Assembly (NCBI RefSeq): GCF_018614525.1
Contig: NZ_JAGGOL010000049.1
Location: 1-34,996, forward strand
Source of the DNA: Streptomyces sp. ISL-11
GTDB lineage: Bacteria > Actinomycetota > Actinomycetes > Streptomycetales > Streptomycetaceae
Direction of reading: 5' to 3'
DNA: 34,996 bases
The notes under the pieces were generated by a model. The model searched no databases, had not been told where the DNA came from, and saw only the letters and a program-made list of their open reading frames with translations. Made by a program: the position numbers and the translations under genes. Positions 7,320 to 16,671 of the stretch are shown here, piece by piece; the first letter of the stretch is position 1, and each line of letters opens with the position of its first letter.

Positions 7320-8333
7320 TCAGGATCCCTTCTTGCGCCAGTCGGCGCCCCAGCCCCCGGCACCCGGCGGCTGCCCCGGCACCGGCCGGGAATCCGCAAC
7401 CGGCCCGGAATCCGGCCGCGGCCCGGTCCCGCTGTGCGCGTGGTACTCCACCGACTCGGCGGTGAGCTGCATGAACGCCTCTTCCAGCGACGCCCGCTGG
7501 GGGCTCAGCTCATGCAGGACGATCCCGTGCCGCGCCGCCAGCTCACCCAGCTCCGCCGCCCCCGTGCCGTCCACCTCCAGCGTGCCGTCCACGCCCGTGA
7601 CCGCCGTGACCCCGGTCGTCGACAGCGCGTCCAGCAGCCGTTCGTGGTCGGGCGAGCGCAGCCGTACGTACGAGCGGGAGTTCTGCGCGATGAAGCCGGC
7701 CATCGAGGTGTCCGCGAGCAGCCGGCCCTGGCCGATGACCACCAAGTGGTCGGCGGTCAGCGCCATCTCGCTCATCAGGTGCGAGGAGACGAAGACGGTG
7801 CGCCCCTCGGAGGCCAGGTTCTTCATGAGATTGCGGATCCAGTGGATGCCCTCGGGGTCCAGTCCGTTGACCGGCTCGTCGAACATCAGGATCCGGGGGT
7901 CGCCCAGCAGCGCGCCCGCGATGCCGAGCCGCTGCCCCATGCCCATCGAGAAGCCCTTGGAGCGCTTTTTGGCCACCGACGTCAGCCCGACCGTGTCCAG
8001 GACCTCCCCCACCCGGGACCGCGGGAGGCCATTGCTCTGGGCCAGGCACAGCAGGTGGTTGTAGGCGCTGCGGCCGCCGTGCATCGCCTTGGCGTCCAGG
8101 AGCGCCCCCACGGCCCGCAGCGGGTCCCTCAGCTGACGGTAGTGCTTGCCGTCGATGAGGACCGTGCCGGCGGTGGGCCGGTCGAGGTCGAGCATCATCC
8201 GCATCGTCGTGGACTTGCCCGCGCCGTTGGGACCCAGGAAGCCCGTGACGATCCCGGGCCGGACCGTGCAGGTGAGACCGTCCACGGCGAGCTTGTCGCC
8301 GTAGTGCTTGGTCAGGCCCTGGAGCTCGATCAT
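7320..8333 (-). CDS. ABC transporter ATP-binding protein (pair 2)
   Basis: A 337-residue ABC-2 exporter ATPase with Walker A GPNGAGKS (34-41), signature SMGMGQR, Walker B ILMFDEPVNGLDPEG and the H-loop SSHLMSE. It is close to the pair 1 ATPase: the stretch TVFVSSHLMSEMALTADHL is the same, and about 50 bases of DNA are identical. The last 40 residues are Gly/Pro-rich. The ATG at 8333 gives the family-typical MIELQGLTKHYG, but no clear ribosome site precedes it, so the message may be leaderless or start close by. Upstream is a 216-base gap with a strong hairpin and a GGGGAC repeat. Confidence 0.92.
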   Translation of the reverse strand: MIELQGLTKHYGDKLAVDGLTCTVRPGIVTGFLGPNGAGKSTTMRMMLDLDRPTAGTVLIDGKHYRQLRDPLRAVGALLDAKAMHGGRSAYNHLLCLAQSNGLPRSRVGEVLDTVGLTSVAKKRSKGFSMGMGQRLGIAGALLGDPRILMFDEPVNGLDPEGIHWIRNLMKNLASEGRTVFVSSHLMSEMALTADHLVVIGQGRLLADTSMAGFIAQNSRSYVRLRSPDHERLLDALSTTGVTAVTGVDGTLEVDGTGAAELGELAARHGIVLHELSPQRASLEEAFMQLTAESVEYHAHSGTGPRPDSGPVADSRPVPGQPPGAGGWGADWRKKGS

Positions 8334-8388
8334 TCGGCCACGCTAAGGGGGTACCGCCCGCTCCGCCAGCGGTAGGCGGCCATCCGGA

Positions 8389-8416
8389 TGACGGGGACGG
8401 GGACGGGGACGGGGAC
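8389..8416. repeat. Short GACGGG/GGGGAC tandem repeat
   Basis: About four copies of the hexamer GACGGG run through this stretch upstream of the pair 2 ATPase and continue as imperfect GACGGCGGG units to about 8445. It lies outside any supported gene and could affect spacing between promoter and start. Confidence 0.6.
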
Positions 8417-8457
8417 GGAGACGGCGGGGACGGCGGGGATGACGGGGCACGAGGAGA

Positions 8458-8502
8458 CGCCGACGCCCCGGTGCCGGTCGGGCGGCACTCGGGGCGTCGG
8501 CG
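8458..8502. terminator. Strong stem-loop downstream of filP
   Basis: CGCCGACGCCCC (8458-8469) pairs perfectly with GGGGCGTCGGCG (8491-8502), and an inner GTGCC/GGCAC (8471-8475/8484-8488) extends the hairpin. It is 48 bases past the filP stop (minus strand) and upstream of the pair 2 ATPase, so it probably ends the filP transcript. There is no T-run, as is usual for Streptomyces terminators. Confidence 0.7.
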
Positions 8503-8549
8503 TACGGGGGTGCGTAAAGGGTGGTGCGCAAAGGGGTGGTGCGGGAGGG

Positions 8550-9488
8550 TCAGCGGCTCTGCTGGGCCGGGACGCCGCGGGAGATCGGCTCGTCGTCACC
8601 GGGGGCGCCGGCCGCGGCCACGGCCGCGCCGGTCAGCGTGGCCAGCATCTCGCGGACGTTGGTCAGCTGGGCGTTGATGGAGTCGCGGCGGTTGGTCAGC
8701 GCCGCCAGCTCGCGCTCGGACTCGCTGCGGATCCGGTCCGCCTTGGCGTTCGCGTCGGCCACGATGTCCTCGGCTTGGCGCTGCGCGGTCTCCACCGTCT
8801 GGCGGGCCCGGCGCTCGGCGTCCGTCCGCAGCTTCTCGGCCTCCAGGCGCAGCTGCTCGGCCCGGTGCTCGATCTCCGCGAGGCGCTTCTCGGCCTTCGC
8901 CTGACGGGACGCCAGGTCGCGCTCGGACTGCTCACGGCGCTTGGCGAGGTTGGTCTCGAAGTCGGCGGCGGCCTGGGCGGCCTTGGCGCGGGTCTCCTCG
9001 AAGAGGGCGTCCGCCTCCTCGCGCTTGGACTGCGCGTCCTTCTGCGCCTCGGCACGCAGGGTGGCGGCGTCGCCCTTCGCCTTCTCGACGATCCGGGCGC
9101 CCTCGTCCTCCGCCTTCGCCTTGCGGTCGGCGGCGAACGACTCCGCGTCGTTGCGCACCTGCTGGGCGGCCGACTCGGCCAGTTCCCGGTGCTGTTCGGC
9201 CGCGCGCCGGGCCTCCTCACGCAGATCCTTGGCCTCTTCCTCGGCCAGCCGAAGGATCTTCTCGACCCGTGCTCCCAGCCCCGCGTAGGACGGCTCCGCG
9301 TCGTTGACCTGGGCCTGAGCATTCTGCGTTTCGAGGTGGAGCTCCTCGATGCGCTTTTCCAGAGAGGTGATTCGAGCCAGTGCGCTGTCACGGTCGGCGA
9401 CGAGCTTGGTAATACGGTCGTCCACCTGGCCGCGGTCGTATCCACGCCGCACGAGCTCGAAGCCGAAGGGGGAGGAAGTGTCGCTCAT
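8550..9488 (-). CDS. filP: FilP, coiled-coil filament-forming cytoskeletal protein
   Basis: FilP forms intermediate-filament-like cytoskeleton in Streptomyces hyphae and interacts with DivIVA to support tip growth and hyphal rigidity. The 312-residue length matches the S. coelicolor protein (about 310). The N-terminus (FGFELVRRGYDRGQVDDRI, 8-26) resembles a DivIVA-type start motif. After it, residues about 30-285 are an almost continuous Ala/Glu/Arg coiled coil, which the literature describes as 51-residue periodicity. The C-terminus has RRDSINAQLTNVREMLATL, a motif also found near the end of Scy. It lies 114 bases downstream of scy on the same strand and probably has its own promoter as well as readthrough. 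Confidence 0.95.
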   Translation of the reverse strand: MSDTSSPFGFELVRRGYDRGQVDDRITKLVADRDSALARITSLEKRIEELHLETQNAQAQVNDAEPSYAGLGARVEKILRLAEEEAKDLREEARRAAEQHRELAESAAQQVRNDAESFAADRKAKAEDEGARIVEKAKGDAATLRAEAQKDAQSKREEADALFEETRAKAAQAAADFETNLAKRREQSERDLASRQAKAEKRLAEIEHRAEQLRLEAEKLRTDAERRARQTVETAQRQAEDIVADANAKADRIRSESERELAALTNRRDSINAQLTNVREMLATLTGAAVAAAGAPGDDEPISRGVPAQQSR

Positions 9489-9602
9489 GGGGTTCCTGTC
9501 ATAAGAGACCGGTGAGGTGATAGAGGGAATCCTAGGGGTGCGAGCGGCGTGTCATCGAGTAGATGGTTGGCAGATCTGGAGAATGTCCCCTCGTACGAGT
9601 GG

Positions 9603-12600
9603 CTACTTCTGGGACTGCTTGCCACCCGATCGAGTTGCACCCGCACCCGCTGCTGCCTTCACCCCGCCCTCTTTGGCGCTTCCTGCCCCCGGGGTTTCAA
9701 ATGATTCCAACGCTTCCAACACGTCCTGGACACGGGAAATCTCGGCATTGATGTCCTCGCGGCGCCGCACCAGCGCCGCCAGCTCCCGCTTCCCCTCCTC
9801 GACAAGGCGCTTGGCCTCCTCCGCACCCTCGGTGCGCAGGCGCTCCGCCTCGCGTACGGCGGCTGTCTTCTGCTCCTCGGCGTCCTTCAGCAGCGCCTGC
9901 GACTCGCGGATGACGGCGGCCTTCTTCTGCTCGGCCTCCTTGAGCAGCCCCTCGGCCTTGCGGACGGCGGCGAGACGGACCTTGCTCGCCTCGTTGCCGG
10001 CGTCGGAGACGAGCGTCTTCGCCTTCTCCTCGGCCTCCGCCAGCTGTTCGGTCGCGGCGGCCACCAGCTTGTCGCAGCGCTCGCCCGCCGACTGCATGGC
10101 CTCGGCGGCCTCCCGGCGCGCCCGGTCGTGCAGCTCCTCGACCTCGCCCTCGACGCGGGCGCGCAGCTCGTCCGCCCGCTCCCTTATGGCGGTCGCGTCG
10201 CCGCGCGCCTCGGCGAGCAGCGTGTTGGCGTCCGTACGGGCCTGCTCCACCAGGGCGTTGCCCTCGCCCGTGGCCTCCATGACGATGCGCTCGGCCTCCC
10301 GGCGGGCGGCGCCCACCATGGTGTCGGCCTGCTCCTCGGCGGCCGCGGCGGCCCGCAGGGCCTCCTCCTGGGCCTTGGCGACGAGCGCGTCGGCCTTCTC
10401 GGCGGCCTCGTTCAGGCGCTGGGCCCCGGCATCGCGGGCCTCGTCCACCGTCCGCTCGCCCTCGGCGCGCGCCTCGGCGACGAGCCGCTCCGCCTCCATG
10501 ACGGCGTCGGCCTTGAGCTTCGCGGAGTCCGCCCGCGTGCTGTTGGCGTTCTCCTGCGCCGAACTGAGCGCCTCCGCCGCCTCGGCGGCCATTCGCTCCG
10601 CCTCGGCCGTGGCCTCCGCGACGAGCGTGTCGGCCTGCTCGGCGGCCTCCGTACGACGGGCGTTCGCGGCCTCGCGGGCCTCGTCCATCATGCGGGCGGC
10701 CTCGTGCTGCGCGGTCTCCAGGGCGGTGGCCCCTTCGGCCCGCAGCCGCTCCGCCTCCGCGCCGGCGTCCGCGCGCGTCCGCTCGGCCTGCTCGGCGGCC
10801 TCCGCCCGGCGGGCGTCGGCCTGCGCGCGCGCCGAATCGGCGGTACGGGCCGCGTCCTGCTGGGCGCTCTCCACCGTCGCGGCGGCCTCGGCCAGCAGCT
10901 TCTCGGCCTCGGCCATGGCCTCGGCGAGCAGCTCGTCGGCCTGGGCGGCCGCCTCGGTGCGGCGGGCGTTCGCGGCCTCGCGGGCCTCGTCCAGCGCGCG
11001 GGCGGCCTCCGCCTCCAGACGCCGGCCCTCCTCGATCGCCTCCGCGACCGTGCGCTCGGCGAGCGACGTGGCCGCCTCGGACGCGGCCTGCGCCTCGGCG
11101 CGCGTACGGGCCGCCTCCTCGCCGGCCCGCTCCCGCTCGGTGTAGGCGTCGGCACGGACCCGGTCCGCCTCTACCTGCGCGTCGGTGACCGTCCGCTCCG
11201 CATTGTGCTCGGCGGCCGAACGCAGCCCGGCGATCTCCTCCTCGGCCTGCTCGTGCAGCCCGGCGACGGCGTCACGCACCTGCTGGGCGGTCTGCTCGGC
11301 GGCGGACACCAGCTCCCCGGCGCGCTGCTCGGCCTCCTCGACCAGGCGCCGGCCTTCCTCCTGCGCCTCCGCGACCCGCTTGCGCGCCGACGCGAGGAGC
11401 TCCTCGCTCTGCTCGCGCGCCGCCTCGCGCTCCGCCTGCGCCTCGGTGCGGGCGTCGCCCAGCAGCTCCTCGGCCTCACGGCGGCGGCGGGCGGCCTCCT
11501 CCTGGGCGGCCGCCAGCGCCTCGGCGGCCTCGGTGGCCGTACGCTCCGCGGCGGCGTTCGCCTCGGCCCGTACCCGGTCGGCGGTCTCCTGTGCCTCCGT
11601 GCGCAGCCGCTCCGCCTCCGCGGCGGCCTCGCCGCGCAGCCGCGCGGCCACGCTCTCGCCCTCGGTCCGCGCGGCGGACGCCTCCTCGGCGGCCTCCGTG
11701 CGCAGCCGCTCGGCGTCCTCCTCGGCCTGCGCCTGGAGCGTACGGACACGCTCCGCGGCCTCGGTGCGCTGCCGCTCGGTCTCCTCCGCCGTCTCCCGGC
11801 GCAGCCGCTCGGCCTCCGTACGGGCCTCGCGCAGCGCCTCCTCGGCTGCCTCGACGCGCGCCTCCGCCTCGGTGTGCAGGCGGGTCAGTTCCTCGTCGGC
11901 CTCCGCGCGCCGCGTCTCCGCGGCCCGCTCGGCCTCCTCGCGCAGCCGCTTGGCGGCCTCGTCGGCCTCGGTGCGCGTGCGCTCGGCGTGGTTCTCGGCC
12001 TCCTCGCCCATCTCCTCGGCCTCGGTGCGGGCCTTCGCCAGCGCCTCCTCGGCCTGCTTGCGCAGGGTGGCCGCACGCTCGGCGGCCTCACCGCGGACCC
12101 GCTCGCTCTCGGCGCTCGCGCCTGCGCGGGTCTCCTCCGCGTCGGCCTTGGCCTTGGCCAGCAGCTCCTCGGCGGTGCTGGCCGCCTCCTCGATCTGCTG
12201 CAACGCCTCGCGCCGCGCCTCGCCGCGCAGCCGCTCGCCCTCGGCGACGGCGTCCGCGCGCAGCTGCTCGGCCTCGCCGCGCAGCCGCCGGGCCTCCTCC
12301 TGGAGCTCGACGGTCTTGGCGCGGTACTCCTTGGTGTCGTCCTTCGCCGCGCCCTTGAGCTGCTCGGCGGTGTCGGCGGCCTGCTCGCGCAGCCGCTCGG
12401 CCTCGGCCTCCGCCTCGCTGCGGATCCGTTCGGCCTCGGCCGCGGCGGCCTTCGTGGTGGCCCGGGCGTCCTCCGACGCCTTGGTCAGCACTTCCTCGGC
12501 GGCCCGGGCAGCCTTCGCCAGCTGCGCCGCGGAGTCCTCCGCGACCGCGCTGCGGGCCTTGTCGGCGGCCTCGGCCAGCAGCCGGTCGGCCTCGGCCCGT

Positions 12601-13604
12601 GCGTCGTCGCGCAGCTGCTCGGCCTCGGCCTTGAGGGCCTCGGCGTCCTTGGTGGCCTCGCCGACCAGGCGGGCGATCTCGGCCTTGGCGGTACGGGCGC
12701 GCTGCTCGTTCTCCGACTCGGCCGACGTCAGCCGGCGCGTCGCCGACTCCTTGGCGTCGGTGACCAGCTTCTCGGCCTCGGCGCGCGCCTCGCGCAGCGC
12801 CGTGTCGGCCTCCTGCAGTCGCACCTCGGCCGTCCGCGTCAGCTCGGCGGCGGTCGCCCGCGCCTGGTCGGACTCCGTGCTGGTCACGGTGCGCAACTGC
12901 TCGGCGTGGTCGGTGGCCTCCTGCGCCTGCGCGGAGGCGGCCGTCAGCAGCCGCTCCGCGTCCGTACGGGCGCGGCGCAGCAGCGCCTCGGCCTCGGCGC
13001 GGGCCTCCTCGGCGGCCGCGCTGAGCCGCCCGCGGGCCTGCTCGGTCAGCCGCTGGGCCTCCGTGCGGGCCGTGGCCAGGGCCTGCTCGGCCTCGGCCCG
13101 GGACTCCTCCAGCAGGCGGCGCGCCTGGGACTCCGTACGCGCCCGCAGCTGCTCGGCCCAGGCGACGTTCTCGTTGACGTGCGACTCGACGGTCTGGCGG
13201 CGCTCATTGAGCTCCTCGTCCAGCCGCTGGCGGCGCGCGACGGCCTCCGCGTGGAGCTCCGCCTCCATCCGGGCCTGGCGCTCGGCGTGCTCCTGGAGCA
13301 GCCGCTGCGTCTGGGCCCGGGCCTCGCGCAGCTCGCGCTCGGCGTCGGTGCGCAGCTGTTCGGCCTGAATCTGGGCATTACGGAGCAACTGCTCCGCCTG
13401 GTACCCGATATCGGCCGTGTCGTATGCCGGACGGTGGGCGAGGTTGCGGCGCGCCTCATGGAGCTTGGCGCGCAGCACCTCGACCTGGTAGCCGAGGTCG
13501 TCGGCGTGCTGGACCGCCTTCTCCCGCTCCTTCTTCAGCCGCTCCATCTCGGCTTCGAATTGCGAGAGGTGGTCGTCAGCCTCGTAGCGGTCGTTGCCCC
13601 GCAC
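9603..13604 (-). CDS. scy: Scy, giant coiled-coil polarity scaffold protein
   Basis: Scy organises the tip-organising centre with DivIVA and FilP and controls branching. The 1333-residue protein matches the size of the S. coelicolor one (about 1326). The N-terminus (MRGNDRYEADDHLSQFEAEMERL) is recognisable, and residues about 15-60 form a separate heptad segment. From about 70 to 1280 the protein is one long coiled coil of repeating EAERLRTEAEE-like units. The end repeats the FilP-like motif RREDINAEISRVQDVLEAL and then a Gly/Lys-rich tail. The start is GTG at 13604. Biased composition produces long open frames on the opposite strand, including one spanning 10128-14402, which I reject. Confidence 0.96.
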   Translation of the reverse strand: MRGNDRYEADDHLSQFEAEMERLKKEREKAVQHADDLGYQVEVLRAKLHEARRNLAHRPAYDTADIGYQAEQLLRNAQIQAEQLRTDAERELREARAQTQRLLQEHAERQARMEAELHAEAVARRQRLDEELNERRQTVESHVNENVAWAEQLRARTESQARRLLEESRAEAEQALATARTEAQRLTEQARGRLSAAAEEARAEAEALLRRARTDAERLLTAASAQAQEATDHAEQLRTVTSTESDQARATAAELTRTAEVRLQEADTALREARAEAEKLVTDAKESATRRLTSAESENEQRARTAKAEIARLVGEATKDAEALKAEAEQLRDDARAEADRLLAEAADKARSAVAEDSAAQLAKAARAAEEVLTKASEDARATTKAAAAEAERIRSEAEAEAERLREQAADTAEQLKGAAKDDTKEYRAKTVELQEEARRLRGEAEQLRADAVAEGERLRGEARREALQQIEEAASTAEELLAKAKADAEETRAGASAESERVRGEAAERAATLRKQAEEALAKARTEAEEMGEEAENHAERTRTEADEAAKRLREEAERAAETRRAEADEELTRLHTEAEARVEAAEEALREARTEAERLRRETAEETERQRTEAAERVRTLQAQAEEDAERLRTEAAEEASAARTEGESVAARLRGEAAAEAERLRTEAQETADRVRAEANAAAERTATEAAEALAAAQEEAARRRREAEELLGDARTEAQAEREAAREQSEELLASARKRVAEAQEEGRRLVEEAEQRAGELVSAAEQTAQQVRDAVAGLHEQAEEEIAGLRSAAEHNAERTVTDAQVEADRVRADAYTERERAGEEAARTRAEAQAASEAATSLAERTVAEAIEEGRRLEAEAARALDEAREAANARRTEAAAQADELLAEAMAEAEKLLAEAAATVESAQQDAARTADSARAQADARRAEAAEQAERTRADAGAEAERLRAEGATALETAQHEAARMMDEAREAANARRTEAAEQADTLVAEATAEAERMAAEAAEALSSAQENANSTRADSAKLKADAVMEAERLVAEARAEGERTVDEARDAGAQRLNEAAEKADALVAKAQEEALRAAAAAEEQADTMVGAARREAERIVMEATGEGNALVEQARTDANTLLAEARGDATAIRERADELRARVEGEVEELHDRARREAAEAMQSAGERCDKLVAAATEQLAEAEEKAKTLVSDAGNEASKVRLAAVRKAEGLLKEAEQKKAAVIRESQALLKDAEEQKTAAVREAERLRTEGAEEAKRLVEEGKRELAALVRRREDINAEISRVQDVLEALESFETPGAGSAKEGGVKAAAGAGATRSGGKQSQK

Positions 13605-13784
13605 TGCGCGGTCCCATCCGTCCCCTGGTCGCGTTGGCGGCCGGCCCTGTCCCGCGTAACCGGTTGGAACCCGGAGCCCGCCCTTCCGAAGAAATGGTGT
13701 CAGATCATCGGTACAGCCCGGCCCGGGCCCCCACCTCGCGCGCCCGGCCGAACCCGCACTCTACCGGGCAGGGCGAGGTGCGGG

Positions 13785-14225
13785 TCAGTGCTCCTGTTCC
13801 GCGGGGGGTGCGGAGGTGACCAGTTCGGTCAGTACGCCGTGGCAGTCCTTGGGGTGCAGGAAGGTGATGCGGGAACCCATGGATCCGGTACGCGGCTCGT
13901 CGTAGAGGACGCGTACGCCCTTGCTACGAATGGCGTCGGCGTCCCCGTCGACATCCGCCGTACCGAACGCGATGTGGTGCACGCCCTCGCCGTTCTTGGC
14001 GAGCCACTTGCCCACCGCGGAGTCCTCGCGCGTCGGCTCCAGGAGCTGGAGATAGGAGGCGCCGCCGTCCGAGGTCTCATTGATCTTGAGCATGGCCTCC
14101 CGTACGCCCTGCTCCTCGTTGACCTCGGTGTGGAACACCTCGAAGCCATAAGTGGCACGGTAGAACTCGACAGTTCTGTCGAGGTCGAAGCAGGCGATCC
14201 CGATGTGGTCGATGCGCGTCAGCAT
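13785..14225 (-). CDS. mce: Methylmalonyl-CoA epimerase
   Basis: Interconverts (2R)- and (2S)-methylmalonyl-CoA in propionyl-CoA metabolism and polyketide precursor supply. The 146-residue protein is a single VOC/glyoxalase fold. Visible metal-ligand positions are H7 (RIDHIGIAC), the HH of GVHHIAFG and the E of GVLTELV. ATG 14225 gives the family start MLTRIDHIGIA; an upstream in-frame start at 14276 would add 17 unrelated residues. No strong ribosome site is seen, so the leader may be very short. It is divergent from the thiolase across 137 bases, which probably hold both promoters. Downstream is 180 bases to scy without a clear terminator. Confidence 0.95.
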   Translation of the reverse strand: MLTRIDHIGIACFDLDRTVEFYRATYGFEVFHTEVNEEQGVREAMLKINETSDGGASYLQLLEPTREDSAVGKWLAKNGEGVHHIAFGTADVDGDADAIRSKGVRVLYDEPRTGSMGSRITFLHPKDCHGVLTELVTSAPPAEQEH

Positions 14226-14362
14226 GGAACCAGTGCACCGCTCGCCGGCACGGTTACGCAACGTGCGCGCGATCACACCTTCCGCCCGATGACCGCGCGC
14301 CTACCGCTCAGTACATTGACGGGAACCATCGTTAACCTCTCCGCTCGAAGGGGCCGCGCCTC

Positions 14363-15574
14363 ATGTCTGGTACGAACGGTTCGACCGGCACCACATCCGT
14401 GATCGTCGCGGGCGCCCGTACGCCCATGGGCAAGCTGCTCGGCTCGCTGCGCTCCTTCTCGGCCGCCGACCTCGGCGGGGTCGCCATCAAGGCCGCCCTC
14501 GACCGGGCCGGCATCGGCGGTGACCAGGTGCAGTACGTGATCATGGGCCAGGTGCTCCAGGCCGGCGCCGGGCAGATCCCCGCCCGCCAGGCGGCCGTCA
14601 AGGGCGGCATCCCCATGAGCGTGCCCGCCCTCACGGTCAACAAGGTCTGCCTCTCCGGCCTCGACGCCATCGCCCTCGCCGACCAGCTCATCCGCGCGGG
14701 CGAGTTCGAGATCGTGGTGGCCGGCGGCATGGAGTCCATGACCAACGCCCCGCACCTGCTGCCCAAGTCCCGCGAGGGCTACAAGTACGGCTCGATCGAG
14801 ATGATCGACTCGATGCACCACGACGGCCTCTCGGACGCCTACGAGGGCATCGCGATGGGCGAGTCCACCGAGAAGCACAACACCCGCCTGGGCATCGGGC
14901 GCGCCGAGCAGGACGAGATCGGCGCCCGCTCCCACCAGCGCGCCGCCGCCGCCCAGAAGAACGGCCTGTTCGACGCCGAGATCACCCCCGTGGAGATCCC
15001 GCAGCGCAAGGGCGAGCCGGTGATCTTCAGCAAGGACGAGGGCGTCCGCGGCGACACCACCGTCGAGGTCCTCGGCAAGCTCCGCCCGTCCTTCGCCAAG
15101 GACGGCACGATCACGCCGGGCACCTCCTCGCAGATCTCCGACGGTGCCGCCGCCGTGGTCGTGATGAGCAAGGCCAAGGCCGAGGAGCTGGGCCTGGCGT
15201 GGATCGCCGAGATCGGCGCCCACGGCAATGTGGCCGGCCCCGACAACTCCCTCCACTCCCAGCCGGCCAACGCGATCAAGCACGCGCTGGGCAAGGCCGG
15301 GCTGGGCGTCGAGGACCTCGACCTCATCGAGATCAACGAGGCGTTCGCGTCCGTTCTGGTCCAGTCAATCAAGGACCTCGGCATTTCCCCCGAGAAGGTG
15401 AACGTCAACGGCGGCGCCATCGCCCTCGGCCACCCGATCGGCATGTCCGGCGCCCGTACGGTCCTCCACCTCGCCCTGGAGCTCAAGCGGCGCGGCGGCG
15501 GTACGGGAGCGGCGGCGCTGTGCGGCGGCGGCGGTCAGGGCGACGCGCTGATCATCCGGGTCCCGGGCAACTGA
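14363..15574 (+). CDS. Acetyl-CoA C-acetyltransferase (thiolase)
   Basis: Condenses two acetyl-CoA to acetoacetyl-CoA or runs the reverse thiolysis. The 403-residue protein has normal thiolase length and all catalytic landmarks: nucleophile C96 in NKVCLSG, H357 in GHPIGMSG and C387 in CGGGGQGDA, plus NEAFA. It matches SCO5399 as remembered. The start ATG 14363 follows an AAGGGG stretch. meaB starts 40 bases after the stop with no terminator, so they are probably co-transcribed. With mce and meaB this is the conserved acyl-CoA cluster; whether it serves the ethylmalonyl-CoA pathway or butyrate/polyketide precursors is not decided here. Confidence 0.95.
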   Translation: MSGTNGSTGTTSVIVAGARTPMGKLLGSLRSFSAADLGGVAIKAALDRAGIGGDQVQYVIMGQVLQAGAGQIPARQAAVKGGIPMSVPALTVNKVCLSGLDAIALADQLIRAGEFEIVVAGGMESMTNAPHLLPKSREGYKYGSIEMIDSMHHDGLSDAYEGIAMGESTEKHNTRLGIGRAEQDEIGARSHQRAAAAQKNGLFDAEITPVEIPQRKGEPVIFSKDEGVRGDTTVEVLGKLRPSFAKDGTITPGTSSQISDGAAAVVVMSKAKAEELGLAWIAEIGAHGNVAGPDNSLHSQPANAIKHALGKAGLGVEDLDLIEINEAFASVLVQSIKDLGISPEKVNVNGGAIALGHPIGMSGARTVLHLALELKRRGGGTGAAALCGGGGQGDALIIRVPGN

Positions 15575-15614
15575 CCCGCTGACCAGCCGGGAACCCTTCG
15601 GAACGGAGCAGCTC

Positions 15615-16571
15615 ATGGTGGACGTCCCCGCACTGGTCGAGCAGGCGCGGGCGGGCAGGCCGCGTGCCGTGGCCCGGCTGATCTCACTGGTGGAGGGGGC
15701 GTCCCCGCAGCTGCGCGAGGTGATGGCGGCACTGGCCCCGCTGACCGGCGGCGCGTACGTCGTGGGCCTGACCGGCTCACCGGGCGTCGGCAAGTCGACG
15801 TCCACGTCGGCGCTGGTCAGCGCGTACCGGCGGATGGGCAAGCGGGTCGGCGTGCTGGCCGTCGACCCGTCCTCGCCCTTCTCGGGCGGCGCCCTGCTGG
15901 GCGACCGGGTGCGGATGTCCGACCACGCCTCCGACCCCGGTGTCTACATCCGCTCGATGGCCACGCGCGGCCACCTGGGCGGCCTGGCCTGGGCCGCCCC
16001 GCAGGCGATCCGCGTCCTGGACGCGGCGGGCTGCGACGTGGTCCTGGTGGAGACCGTCGGTGTCGGCCAGTCCGAGGTCGAGATCGCCTCCCAGGCCGAC
16101 ACGTCCGTGGTGCTGCTGGCCCCCGGCATGGGCGACGGCATCCAGGCGGCCAAGGCCGGGATCCTGGAGATCGGCGACGTCTACGTCGTCAACAAGGCCG
16201 ACCGCGACGGCGCCGACGCCACCGCCCGCGAGCTCAACCACATGCTGGGCCTGGGCGAGGCCCGCGCCCCCGGCGACTGGCGGCCTCCCATCGTCAAGAC
16301 GGTCGCCGCCCGGGGCGAGGGCACGGACGAGGTCGTCGAGGCCCTGGAGAAGCACCGGGCGTGGATGGAGGAGCACGGCGTCCTCGCGGAGCGGCGCGCG
16401 GCGCGCGCGGCGCGCGAGGTGGAGACCATCGCGGTGACGGCCCTGCGGGAACGCATCGGCGACCTCCACGGCGACCGGCGCCTGGACGCGCTCGCCGAGC
16501 GGATCGTGAGCGGCGACCTGGATCCCTACGCGGCGGCGGACGAGCTGGTGGCGGGGATCACTGAGGGGTGA
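15615..16571 (+). CDS. meaB: MeaB, G-protein chaperone of methylmalonyl-CoA mutase
   Basis: MeaB is a GTPase that protects and loads adenosylcobalamin-dependent methylmalonyl-CoA mutase. The 318-residue length is typical. The P-loop GSPGVGKST has its lysine at K60, the switch segment reads ETVGVGQSE, and the base-specificity motif is NKAD. The ATG is preceded by GGAGC at good spacing. No mutase subunit lies in this window, so the partner is encoded elsewhere. The gene is followed immediately by a hairpin terminator. Confidence 0.95.
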   Translation: MVDVPALVEQARAGRPRAVARLISLVEGASPQLREVMAALAPLTGGAYVVGLTGSPGVGKSTSTSALVSAYRRMGKRVGVLAVDPSSPFSGGALLGDRVRMSDHASDPGVYIRSMATRGHLGGLAWAAPQAIRVLDAAGCDVVLVETVGVGQSEVEIASQADTSVVLLAPGMGDGIQAAKAGILEIGDVYVVNKADRDGADATARELNHMLGLGEARAPGDWRPPIVKTVAARGEGTDEVVEALEKHRAWMEEHGVLAERRAARAAREVETIAVTALRERIGDLHGDRRLDALAERIVSGDLDPYAAADELVAGITEG

Positions 16572-16598
16572 GAGCGGGCCCGGCGACGGGCCGCGCTC
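16572..16598 (+). terminator. Terminator hairpin after meaB
   Basis: GAGCG-GGCCCG (16572-16582) pairs with CGGGCC-CGCTC (16587-16598) with one bulged G and a GCGA loop. It starts one base after the meaB stop and fits the end of the thiolase-meaB transcript. Confidence 0.65.
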
Positions 16599-16671
16599 CG
16601 TACTCCGCTCCCGGACGTCTCACCGGCGCGGGTTCCGGTTCCCGTGAGGGCGATCGGGGATCGTGGTGGGC

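Noticed and set aside
6376..8064. 562-codon plus-strand frame over ABC pair 2
   Set aside because: Antisense to two genes with strong ABC motifs; no domain of its own.
8389..8445. CRISPR-like repeat
   Set aside because: Unit is only six bases and there are no spacers.
9517..11145. 542-codon Ser/Ala-rich frame on the plus strand
   Set aside because: Same cause: antisense shadow of scy.
11185..13368. 727-codon Ser/Ala-rich open frame antisense to scy
   Set aside because: Low-complexity shadow frame; scy itself has clear homology and structure.
10128..14402. 1424-codon open frame on the plus strand opposite scy
   Set aside because: It is a shadow of the coiled-coil codon pattern in a GC-rich gene. 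Its protein is Leu/Gly/Arg low-complexity, it runs through mce and across the divergent promoter region.
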